Below, piece by piece: positions 43,825 to 52,500 of a DNA stretch of 64,000 bases; position 1 is the stretch's first letter, and the number at the start of each line of letters is the position of its first letter. The notes under the pieces are model-generated. The model searched no databases. It was not told the DNA's origin and was given only the letters and a program-made list of their open reading frames with translations. The stretch is from positions 248,001 through 312,000 of the forward strand of contig NZ_BBJF01000011.1 in assembly GCF_000739735.1 (NCBI RefSeq). Reading direction: 5' to 3'. This DNA comes from Paraburkholderia ginsengisoli NBRC 100965 (GTDB lineage Bacteria; Pseudomonadota; Gammaproteobacteria; Burkholderiales; Burkholderiaceae). Made by a program: the position numbers and the translations under genes.

Positions 43825-44114
43825 AGGTGAACGCTGCTCGACGTGAATGACAGGGGTGTGTCGGATAACAACCCGGCGGGGCCGGGCAACTTTCGGATCA
43901 TGGGGCGCTGGCTTTGCGGGGGCTTCGAAGTCCGCGCGACGCATCGCTGAAACGGGCCGTGACGCGGCCTCGGGCCGGGCGTTCGAAGCGGCTTCCCGCC
44001 GGGCGCCCCCCAACGGAAGGCGCTCATTTTACGCGATCACGAGGATGGTGCCGTGAGCGATGTCCGCGGGGCTCGCCGGCCGTGCGGAACACGCATCGCA
44101 AAGCCGCGCGCCGC

Positions 44115-44648
44115 TCACTGGCGGATCACGCCGCAGGCAATGGCGGAACCCGCGCCATGCGGCGGATAGGCGTACGGATCGGCCGCGTCGTGATGCAGCA
44201 GCACCGCGCGCTGCAACACCGAGCGGATGCCGTCGAGCGAAACATCCGGCGCGACGATGAAGCCGGTGGCCACGCCGTTCGCATCCGCATGAATGTTGGC
44301 GAGATCGCCCTCGACGCGGGCGCCCGCTTTCAGACGCTCGGCCGCCGGCGAGAAGACCGGGCCCGCACTGGAGCCGTCGGCGGCATTGCAGTCGCCGCGT
44401 TCGTGGACTTGCAGCGCGTGGTCGCTATTGGGCGGCAAGCCCGCGAGATTGTAGGTGACCTGCACGCCGTCCGAGCGCTCGATAAACGTCACGAGGCCGC
44501 GCGCCTGATTGCCCACGGTGGGCAGCAACTGCGCGTCGGCGCGCTTTTCCTGTGGTCTCAGGAACGCGCTGCAGCCGCTCAACAGCACACAGCTGGCAGT
44601 CAGGACGATGAACATATGCACCGCCTGCCCGTCGATTCGTTTTCCCAT
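44115..44648 (-). CDS. SodC-like lipoprotein with degenerate Cu/Zn site
   Basis: The ATG at 44648 gives 177 residues with a lipoprotein signal (LLSGC, Cys26). The body follows the Cu,Zn superoxide dismutase fold: VTYNLAGLPPNSDHALQVHE, AGPVFSP, EGDLANIHADANG, RAVLLHHDAAD and GSAIACGVI. By-eye alignment shows that the first Cu ligand of the H-V-H motif is Gln80 and the bridging His of AGGHFNP is Val98. The Zn His before GDL is absent and the catalytic Arg of GSRLACGV is Ala169. Two Cu-type His (82, 152), Asp122 and the disulfide Cys87/Cys172 remain. It is probably not an active SOD. A copper-binding or structural role is possible. Confidence 0.82.
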   Translation of the reverse strand: MGKRIDGQAVHMFIVLTASCVLLSGCSAFLRPQEKRADAQLLPTVGNQARGLVTFIERSDGVQVTYNLAGLPPNSDHALQVHERGDCNAADGSSAGPVFSPAAERLKAGARVEGDLANIHADANGVATGFIVAPDVSLDGIRSVLQRAVLLHHDAADPYAYPPHGAGSAIACGVIRQ

Positions 44649-44662
44649 GCGATCCTCTTGCC

Positions 44663-44694
44663 GGCCTGGCGCCCGCCCCTGCGGGCGCCAGGCC
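44663..44694 (-). other. Perfect 14-bp hairpin upstream of the sodC-like gene
   Basis: GGCCTGGCGCCCGC (44663-44676) and GCGGGCGCCAGGCC (44681-44694) pair perfectly around a 4-nt loop. On the minus strand it ends 14 bases before the start codon of the sodC-like gene, just ahead of an AGAGGA ribosome binding site and 74 bp after the mrp stop codon. No T-run follows. Confidence 0.75.
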
Positions 44695-44768
44695 GAACCT
44701 GTGAAGTCGACATGATACCGCGAGACCAGGCGCAAATAGACGCCCTGGCCCCTTGTCCGAACGGCTGC

Positions 44769-45857
44769 TCAGGTGTTCTGCACGACGATGTTCGGAAACT
44801 TCGAGGTCATGTCGCGAGCCCGCTCGGCGATATGGATCGCGACCTTGCGCGCGATCGACCGGTAGATCTCCGCGATGCGCCCGTTCGGGTCCGCTACGAC
44901 AGTGGGTTTGCCCGAGTCGGCCTGCTCGCGGATCGCAATGTCGAGGGGCAGGCTGCCGAGCACGTCGACGCCGTATTCCTTGCCCATCCGCTCGCCGCCG
45001 CCGGCGCCGAAGATGTGCTCTTCGTGCCCGCAGTTCGAGCAGATATGCATGCCCATGTTCTCGACGATGCCGAGGATCGGAATGCCGACCTTCTCGAACA
45101 TCTTGAGGCCCTTCTTCGCGTCGAGCAACGCGATGTCCTGCGGCGTCGTGACGATCACCGCGCCCGTCACCGGCACGCGCTGCGACAGCGTCAACTGGAT
45201 GTCGCCGGTGCCCGGCGGCATGTCGACGATCAGGTAGTCGAGGTCGTGCCAGTTGGTCTGGCGCAGCAGTTGTTCGAGCGCCGACGTGGCCATCGGGCCG
45301 CGCCACACCATCGGGTTGTCCTGCTCGATCAGGAAGCCGATCGAGTTCGCTTGCAGGCCGTGGCCGGTCATCGGGTTCATCGACTTGTCGTCGGGCGACT
45401 CGGGACGACCGACGATGCCGAGCATCATCGGCAGCGACGGGCCGTAGATGTCCGCGTCGAGCACGCCGACCGACGCGCCTTCGCTCGCCAGCGCCAGCGC
45501 GAGATTCACCGCAGTCGTGCTCTTGCCGACGCCGCCCTTGCCGGACGCCACCGCGACGATGTTCTTGACGTTCGGCAGGAGCTTCACGCCGCGTTGCACG
45601 GTATGCGCGGCGATTTGCTGGGACACCTCGACGCGCACATTGGCGACGCCCGGCACCGCGCGCAGCGCGTCGGCGAACTGGGCGCGAATCGCTTCGAACT
45701 GACGCATGGCCGGATAGCCGAGCACCACCTGAAGGCTGACGGCGTCACCCTCCACGGCCACGTTCTTGATGTTCCTGGCGGCCGCGTAAGGCGCGCCGGT
45801 GTTGGGGTCAGTGACGGCTGCGATAGCAGCGTCGACCAAAGCCCGATCGATACTCAT
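44769..45857 (-). CDS. apbC: Iron-sulfur cluster carrier protein Mrp/ApbC
   Basis: The ATG at 45857 with GGAG seven bases upstream gives 362 residues. The N-terminal MIP18/DUF59 domain (1-90) is followed by a ParA-like P-loop ATPase with SGKGGVGKST (105-114). The cluster-binding CxxC is Cys273/Cys276 (HICSNCGHEEHIFG). It carries 4Fe-4S clusters to apo-proteins as a dimer. The gene is near metG but on the opposite strand, an association also seen in E. coli (mrp/metG). Confidence 0.95.
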   Translation of the reverse strand: MSIDRALVDAAIAAVTDPNTGAPYAAARNIKNVAVEGDAVSLQVVLGYPAMRQFEAIRAQFADALRAVPGVANVRVEVSQQIAAHTVQRGVKLLPNVKNIVAVASGKGGVGKSTTAVNLALALASEGASVGVLDADIYGPSLPMMLGIVGRPESPDDKSMNPMTGHGLQANSIGFLIEQDNPMVWRGPMATSALEQLLRQTNWHDLDYLIVDMPPGTGDIQLTLSQRVPVTGAVIVTTPQDIALLDAKKGLKMFEKVGIPILGIVENMGMHICSNCGHEEHIFGAGGGERMGKEYGVDVLGSLPLDIAIREQADSGKPTVVADPNGRIAEIYRSIARKVAIHIAERARDMTSKFPNIVVQNT

Positions 45858-46199
45858 TGACACTCCGTGGGGGATTACGCACGGCGCGGTGGGACGGAAG
45901 TTTCGGCCCCGCGCCGGAATTTGAAAGAAATTGTTAGGCAGGATTGCGAAATCCGGACGGCCCGGGCACCCTTCCGGGCAAGCGGGGAACGCCATAGGGT
46001 CGCATCACTGCGTGACTTCAGCCATTATTGTAGTGTCTGACGGTGTGCCCTGCCGGAAGACCCTTCTCCACTGTCGGACCGGCGTGCAGGAAGGGTAGGA
46101 TTTCCATATTCGGAATGCTCTGCTGTATTGCCGTAACGTTGATTGATTACATTGAACGCTACCCGGTGGTTTGTTCGCTTCACTCAAGAGGAATCGAAA
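45858..46199. other. 342-bp divergent region apbC / ompA-family gene
   Basis: It must contain promoters for both genes. No convincing -35/-10 pair could be fixed (TACATT at 46148-46153 is a possible -10 for the plus-strand gene). No small gene was seen. Confidence 0.4.
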
Positions 46200-46853
46200 A
46201 TGAATGCAAAAATCATGACTCGCCTGGCCGTTTTCGCCGTTGCCGGCTCCGTGTTGGCAGGCTGCGCCACCCAACAGGGCACTAACACGGCCGTCGGCAC
46301 GGGCGTGGGCGCCGGTACCGGCGCGGCACTGGGCGCGATCTTCGGCGGCGGCAAGGGCGCGGCGATCGGCGCGGGCGTCGGCGCGGCGGTGGGCGGTGTC
46401 ACCGGCTACAACTGGCAAAACATTCGCAACCGCATGACGGGCGCGACCAAGGGCACCGGCACCGAGATCACCGAGCAGCCGGACGGCTCGCTCAAGCTGA
46501 ACATCCCGAGTTCGGTCACGTTCGACACCAGCAGCTACGCGATCAAGCCGTCGTTCGCACCGGTGCTCGACCAGCTCGCGCAAACCATGCAGCAGAATCC
46601 GGAGATCGTTGCCTCGGTCGTCGGTCATACCGACAGCACCGGCTCGGCGCAATACAACCAGACGCTGTCGGTCAATCGCGCGCAAAGCGTGACCGGCTAC
46701 CTCGGCCAGCGCGGCGTCGCGCCGCAACGCCTGTCCGCAACCGGCATGGGCTCGAGCCAGCCGATCGCCGACAACAACACCGAAGCCGGCCGTGCCGCCA
46801 ACCGTCGCGTGGAAATCTACCTGCGCGCCACGGCACAGCACGCACCGCAATAA
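46200..46853 (+). CDS. OmpA-family lipoprotein with glycine zipper
   Basis: The ATG at 46200 behind AGAGGA gives 217 residues. The lipoprotein signal is MNAKIMTRLAVFAVAGSVLA with Cys22. A glycine-zipper segment (about 29-70; GTGVGAGTGAALGAIFGGGK, then AAIGAGVGAAVGGVTGY) follows and may insert in or span the outer membrane. The OmpA C-terminal peptidoglycan-binding domain (about 100-217) has VVGHTDSTGSAQYNQTLS and NRRVEIYL. It is similar to the YiaD/OmpA-like group. It tethers the outer membrane to the cell wall by family inference. Confidence 0.88.
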   Translation: MNAKIMTRLAVFAVAGSVLAGCATQQGTNTAVGTGVGAGTGAALGAIFGGGKGAAIGAGVGAAVGGVTGYNWQNIRNRMTGATKGTGTEITEQPDGSLKLNIPSSVTFDTSSYAIKPSFAPVLDQLAQTMQQNPEIVASVVGHTDSTGSAQYNQTLSVNRAQSVTGYLGQRGVAPQRLSATGMGSSQPIADNNTEAGRAANRRVEIYLRATAQHAPQ

Positions 46854-46878
46854 GGACAAGGCTTCAGGGGAATGACGC

Positions 46879-46932
46879 GGCCGGGCGCCGGGGCTTCGCA
46901 AGCGGCGCCCGGCCCGGCGTAAAAAGCCGGGC
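46879..46932 (+). other. Two overlapping GC hairpins after the ompA-family gene
   Basis: Hairpin A has a perfect 12-bp stem, 46879-46890 with 46903-46914. Hairpin B, GCCCGGC (46912-46918) with GCCGGGC (46926-46932), shares 46912-46914 with A, so the two compete. A lacks a T-run. It may end or stabilise the ompA-family transcript. Confidence 0.55.
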
Positions 46933-47053
46933 AAAGAAAATCTCGCACGACGACGAAAAAAATTTCGAACTCTGCAGAAAATCCGCGGTCTGTCTTTACG
47001 GTACGTGGCTGGCGAAGCCGCCGCGTCACCATTCTCCTCTTGTCGTTGTTGCT

Positions 47054-47081
47054 CCGGGGTTTAATCACCCCGGTTTTTTTT
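47054..47081 (+). terminator. Strong intrinsic terminator in the metG upstream region
   Basis: CCGGGGT (47054-47060), loop TTAATC and ACCCCGG (47067-47073) are followed by eight T's (47074-47081). It lies 200 bp after the ompA-family stop codon and 149 bp before metG. It ends either the ompA-family transcript or a separate short RNA. Confidence 0.9.
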
Positions 47082-47185
47082 GGGCGCCCGGTTTACACGC
47101 CTTGGCGCACTTTCAGGTCGCGCCCCACGCCGCCCCGTACCGCTGCGCCCGGCCGAGCGGCCCATCCCGCGCCGCTAGCCCGCCC

Positions 47186-47194
47186 TGCTAGAAT
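47186..47194 (+). promoter_or_regulatory. Extended -10 promoter of metG
   Basis: TGC-TAGAAT (47186-47194) is an extended -10 located 36 bp before the metG ATG, downstream of the terminator. No clear -35 is present, as expected for extended -10 promoters. Confidence 0.5.
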
Positions 47195-47230
47195 CAACGT
47201 TTCGTCCCACCGCAGGCTCCCACCATCCTT

Positions 47231-49372
47231 ATGTCAGCACCCGCCACCGAACTCTCCGTAGGCGCGCCGTCCGGCCGTCGCCAGATTCTCGTCACGTCGG
47301 CCCTTCCGTATGCGAACGGGCAAATCCATATCGGCCACCTGGTCGAATATATCCAGACGGACATCTGGGTCCGGACGCTGCGAATGCACGGGCACGAGGT
47401 CTACTACGTGGGCGCCGACGACACGCACGGCACGCCGGTCATGCTGCGCGCGGAGAAAGAAGGGCTCACGCCGAAGCAGCTGATCGAGCGCGTCTGGCAG
47501 GAACACAAACGCGACTTCGACAGCTTCGGCATCTCGTTCGACAACTACTACTCGACCGATTCCGAAGAGAACCGCGTTCTCAGCGAAAACGTCTATCTGG
47601 CGCTCAAGGAAGCGGGCCTGATCGACGCGCGCGACATCGAACAGGCGTACGACCCGGTCAAGGAAATGTTCCTGCCGGACCGTTTCATCAAGGGCGAATG
47701 CCCGAAATGCGGCGCGAAAGACCAGTACGGCGACAGCTGCGAAGTCTGCGGCTCGACTTACCAGCCCACCGAACTCGTCAATCCGTACTCGGTCGTCTCG
47801 GGCGCCACGCCGATCCGCAAGACGTCGACGCACTACTTCTTCCGCCTGTCCGACCCGCGCTGCGAGAATTTCCTGCGCGCATGGGTGGGCGGTCTGGCGC
47901 AGCCGGAAGCCACCAACAAGATGCGCGAGTGGCTCGGCGACGCCGGCGAAGCCAAGCTCGCCGACTGGGACATCTCGCGCGACGCGCCCTACTTCGGCTT
48001 CGAAATCCCGGGCGCGCCGGGCAAGTATTTCTACGTGTGGCTGGACGCGCCGGTTGGCTACTACGCGAGCTTCAAGAACCTCGCCGAAAAGCGCGGCCTC
48101 GACTTCGACGCGTGGGTGCGCAAAGGCTCGAAGGCCGAGCAGTACCACTTCATCGGCAAAGACATTCTGTATTTCCACACCCTGTTCTGGCCGGCCATGC
48201 TGGAGTTCTCGGGCCACCGTACGCCGACCAACGTGTTCGCGCACGGCTTCCTGACCGTCGACGGCGCGAAGATGTCGAAGTCGCGCGGCACCTTCATCAC
48301 CGCGCAAAGCGTGATCGACACGGGCCTGAATCCGGAATGGCTGCGCTACTACTTCGCGGCCAAGCTGAACAGCACGATGGAAGACCTCGACCTGAACCTC
48401 GACGACTTCCAGGCGCGCGTGAACAGCGATCTGGTCGGCAAGTACGTGAACATCGCGAGCCGCGCGGCCGGCTTCCTGATCAAGCGCTTCGACGGTCGCG
48501 TGCAGGACAGCGCGATGCAGCACCCGCTGCTCGCCACGCTGCGCGCCGCCGTGCCGCAGATCGCCGCGAACTACGAAGCGCGCGAGTACAACCGCGCGCT
48601 GCGTCAGACCATGGAACTGGCCGACGCGGTCAACGCCTACGTCGACACCGCCAAGCCGTGGGATCAGGCGAAAGACCCGGCGAACGCGGTCGCGCTGCAT
48701 GAAACCTGCAGCGTCAGCATCGAGGCGTTCCGCCTGTTGTCGCTCGCGCTGAAGCCGGTGCTGCCGAAGCTCGCCGAAGCGGTCGAAGCCTTCCTCGGCA
48801 TCGAGCCGCTGGTGTGGGCCGACGCCAACGTGCCGCTGAGTTCCGCGCGCCCGATCAATGCGTACAAGCATCTGATGACGCGCGTCGATCCGAAGCAGAT
48901 CGAAGCGTTGCTCGCGGCCAATCGCGACTCGCTGCAAGCGACGCCAGAAGCCGCGGCATCGGCCGACGCGAAGGGCAAGTCGAAGGCCAAAGCCGAAGCG
49001 AAAGCCGCCGCGAGTAGCGACGAAACGCCCGGCGTGATCTCGATCGACGACTTCGCGAAGATCGACCTCCGCATCGCGAAGATCGTCGACTGCAAGGCGG
49101 TGGAAGGCTCGGACAAGCTGCTGCAACTCACGCTCGACGTCGGCGAGGAGAAAACGCGCAACGTGTTCTCCGGCATCAAGTCGGCCTATCAGCCGGAGCA
49201 GCTGGTCGGCAAGCTGACCGTGATGGTCGCGAACCTCGCGCCGCGCAAGATGAAGTTCGGCCTGTCCGAAGGGATGGTGCTGGCGGCATCGGCAACGGAC
49301 GAGAAAGCCGAACCGGGCCTGTATGTGCTCGAACCGGATAGCGGCGCGAAGCCGGGCATGCGCGTGAAGTAA
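47231..49372 (+). CDS. metG: Methionyl-tRNA synthetase
   Basis: The 713-residue class I synthetase charges tRNA-Met. HIGH is at 33-36, and KMSKS at 347-351 (DGAKMSKSRGTF). One Zn knuckle is Cys157/160/170/173 (CPKCGAKDQYGDSCEVC), so this is the MetG1 type. After the anticodon-binding helices, a Lys/Ala-rich spacer (about 575-598) leads to a C-terminal EMAP-II/Trbp111-like tRNA-binding and dimerisation domain (about 603-713). It stands apart from mrp/apbC by one ompA-family gene. It has its own promoter and a terminator on each side. Confidence 0.97.
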   Translation: MSAPATELSVGAPSGRRQILVTSALPYANGQIHIGHLVEYIQTDIWVRTLRMHGHEVYYVGADDTHGTPVMLRAEKEGLTPKQLIERVWQEHKRDFDSFGISFDNYYSTDSEENRVLSENVYLALKEAGLIDARDIEQAYDPVKEMFLPDRFIKGECPKCGAKDQYGDSCEVCGSTYQPTELVNPYSVVSGATPIRKTSTHYFFRLSDPRCENFLRAWVGGLAQPEATNKMREWLGDAGEAKLADWDISRDAPYFGFEIPGAPGKYFYVWLDAPVGYYASFKNLAEKRGLDFDAWVRKGSKAEQYHFIGKDILYFHTLFWPAMLEFSGHRTPTNVFAHGFLTVDGAKMSKSRGTFITAQSVIDTGLNPEWLRYYFAAKLNSTMEDLDLNLDDFQARVNSDLVGKYVNIASRAAGFLIKRFDGRVQDSAMQHPLLATLRAAVPQIAANYEAREYNRALRQTMELADAVNAYVDTAKPWDQAKDPANAVALHETCSVSIEAFRLLSLALKPVLPKLAEAVEAFLGIEPLVWADANVPLSSARPINAYKHLMTRVDPKQIEALLAANRDSLQATPEAAASADAKGKSKAKAEAKAAASSDETPGVISIDDFAKIDLRIAKIVDCKAVEGSDKLLQLTLDVGEEKTRNVFSGIKSAYQPEQLVGKLTVMVANLAPRKMKFGLSEGMVLAASATDEKAEPGLYVLEPDSGAKPGMRVK

Positions 49373-49423
49373 GCGCGCGGGGTCGCTCGCGGCATTCCGC
49401 GCGGCGACGCTCCGGATGAAAAA

Positions 49424-49458
49424 ACGGCACGCATGCCAGATGTGTGCCGTTTTTTTTT
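49424..49458. terminator. Bidirectional terminator metG / tamB
   Basis: ACGGCACGCAT (49424-49434) and ATGTGTGCCGT (49440-49450) form an 11-bp stem with one G-T pair, flanked by A6 and T9. It ends the convergent metG and tamAB transcripts. Confidence 0.92.
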
Positions 49459-49513
49459 GCGCTTTACCGGATGGCGATGCGAGCGAGCGTATCCGGCGGT
49501 ATCACCAAAGACA

Positions 49514-52500
49514 TCACCACAGCGACTTGAACCGGTCGAAGCGCCGCGTGTACAGCACGTCGGCCCCGTAGAACGTGCCGCCGTACGCCACCACCGACCA
49601 GTAGCGCGTCAGGTTGATAGTCGCTTTGATCGCATTGCTCGCCGATTGCAGCCCTTGCTCGTAGCCGATCACGAGCCACTCGTTGATCGCCTTCGACACC
49701 ATCACCACCTGCGGATCGGTCAGCCCGACATCGCTTCGGCCGATCGAAAACTCGTCTAGTCCGACCGTCTCCGCGATCCGCTTGCCGGTCGTGCTGCCGA
49801 GCAGCGCGAGCGCCGTCGTCATCGTGCTTTGCTGGCCGAGGTTGTTGCCCTGATCGGTGCCGTGGCCGAACAGCAGCCACGAGAGCTTTTCGTTATCCGG
49901 CACGCTCGGCTCCGAGACCAGCCGCGCCACGGGCAACTGCGCGGTGCCCGTCACCTGTACGCCCGCCTCGACCTGCTGATTGCGGCGCATTGCCAGAATG
50001 TTGATGCCGGGATTCGTCACCGGACCATTGAACGTGAAGAAGCCGTTCTCGATGGTCAGCTTGCGGCCAAAGGCGGTGTAGGTCGAACCCTGCGTGACGC
50101 GCACGTTGCCGACCGCGCGCAGCGGCATGTTCGGCGCGCTCATCGCGGTGATCGTGCCGGTCAGGCCGAGATCGGCGCCCTGTGCGCGGAAGCGGAAGTT
50201 ATCGCCCAGACTGATGTCGATATTGGCGCGCGGCGCGAACGGGCCGATCGGCTCGGTGCCGCCCGCCACCGGCCGTGGCCGCCCGCCCGACGTGGTGCCA
50301 TCCGGACGCACGATCACGACGTCGTCGCCGAGTCGCGGCGCGGCCTGCTCCGGCAGATCGAACAGCGCGTGATCGACGACGAACTTGCCGTTGATCGCCA
50401 TGCCGCGTTGCGCGCCGCCGTTGGCGATGCTCGCGCTGCCCGACAGCGACAGATTGCGATCCGGCGACGCGAACAGTTCGAGCTTGTCCGCGACGATGCT
50501 CGCGGTCAGATCCGGCTCCGCACCGTCCAGACGCACGCGGCCGGTGGCGCGCAGCGTGCCGCTCGCGCCGCGGAACTCGACCTGCTGAAAGTCCACCAGA
50601 TTCTGCGACAGCGCGATGCGCACCACGCCGTCCTTCAACTGCACGCCCTGGCTGACGACCGTCGCGGACAGGCCATCGCCGACCAGCGCGCCGGTCAGGT
50701 TCGGTTTGGCCACCGTGCCGCCGAGCGCGAGCTTCAGCGCGAGATGCCCGTCGAGCAGATAGCTCGGACCAAGCAGGCCGCCAGTCGTTTTGAGCGACGG
50801 CACGTTCGCGTTCACGTTGCCGGACAGCGTGCCTTCCGGGTTGAAGGTCAGCAGGCCGTTGCGCATCACCAGCGTGGTGTGCGCGTCGGCGTCGATCACG
50901 CCGAGCCGGCTCGCCTGCGCATGCAGCGTCGCGTTCAGGCGGTTGCCGCCGGTGAATTCGGCGCGCGCGCTGATATCGGTAATCCCCGTCGACGCGAGCC
51001 CACGGCCGATTTCGACCGTCACGTCGCCGCTGCGCCGCCGCAGCTGGATGTGGCCGCTCGCGGTGGCGCCGAGCGAGAAGTCCCAGTCGCCGTCGAACAC
51101 CAGATCGGTCCGGACCGGCGGCGGCTCGCCGGTGATTTCGTGGCGCAGCTCCTGCAAACGCGTGAGCGAAATATCGGTCAGGCTGCCCGCTGACTGGATC
51201 TTGCCGTGATCGAACGCGAACGATTTCAGGCTCAGCACCGAGCCTTCGAGCGTCAGCCGCGTCGCGCCAAGCGTGAGGCGGCTCGGCGCCGCGCTCACCG
51301 CGAGCGGCGATTCGAGATTCAACGCAGGCGTGCCACGGTTCTGCAGACGCGTCACGGTGCCGTCCCAACGCGTGCCGTCGCGCGCTTCGGTCAGCTTGCC
51401 GTTGGCCGCGAGCGTCAGATCGAGTGGACGGTCCTGCAGCTTGCCGGTGGCCGCGGCTTCGAGCGTGTGATGCGCGCGCGTGCCGGACAGGCGCGCGGTG
51501 AGCGTGGCGAGATCGACGCCGCCCGCGCTCAGATTGCGCGCGTCGGTACTGAAGGCGAGCGCGCCGTTCGCGCCGTCGCGCAGTTCGGCGTGCCCTTCCG
51601 CATGGCCCACGCGATTGCTGCCGAACACGACGCTGTCGGCCTTGTAGTTCAGTACCACGTTCGGGTGCGCGAACGAACCGGTGACGTCGCCGTCGGCGGC
51701 GATCAGGCCGGCGAGGCCGAAACCCAGCCGCTCGAGCTGCGGCGCGTCGACACGGAACCGCAGCCGGTCGCCGCTCGCACCGAAGCTGCCTTGCAAGTCG
51801 ACCTGATTGCCCGCCACCGAAAGATTCGCGCGGCTCGGCAGAATCCGCGAGCCGGCCAGCTGGATCGTGCCGCCGCCGGTCAGCGGCAGGTTGTCGTAGA
51901 CGCTCGGGCCCAGCTTGAATTCGGCCTTGGTGGTGAACACCGGGCCCAGCATGCCGGCCGCGGTCAGCGTGCCGTTCACGCGCGCTTCGATCTTGCGCGC
52001 GGGAGGCGCGTTGCGGGGTGGCGCGGGCGTTCTGCGTTCGATCACCTCGGTTTGCACCGCGGCTTTGGCGGTGTTCTTCGCGATCGCGGCTGCCTGGTCG
52101 CCGGGCGCCGCGCTCTTTGCGCCGGCAGTGCTGCCGGCTTGCGCCACGGCCTGCGCAGCCGGCGCGGTGCGCGTGCGCGTGCGTTGGGCGCCGCTCGCGG
52201 CGTGCGCGGGCGCCGGCCCGGTGGCAGGCGTGCGCGACGGCATCTGCGACGCCAGCGTCAGCGGATCAAAATCGGTCAGTTGCGCTTTGAGGTTGTAGGT
52301 GGAGTTCGCGTCGTGCTTGAGTGCGCCGGACAGGTCGATGCGACCGCGCCCCGACGTGATGCGCACGTCGTTGAAGCTCATCCGGGCGGGATCGAACGTG
52401 ACCTTGCCTTGCGCGCGCAGCGCCGCGCGCGGGTCGGCGAGATCGAGCGTCACGCTCTGGATGTCGTCGTTCAGACGGATGCCGATGGTGCCGGCCAGTT

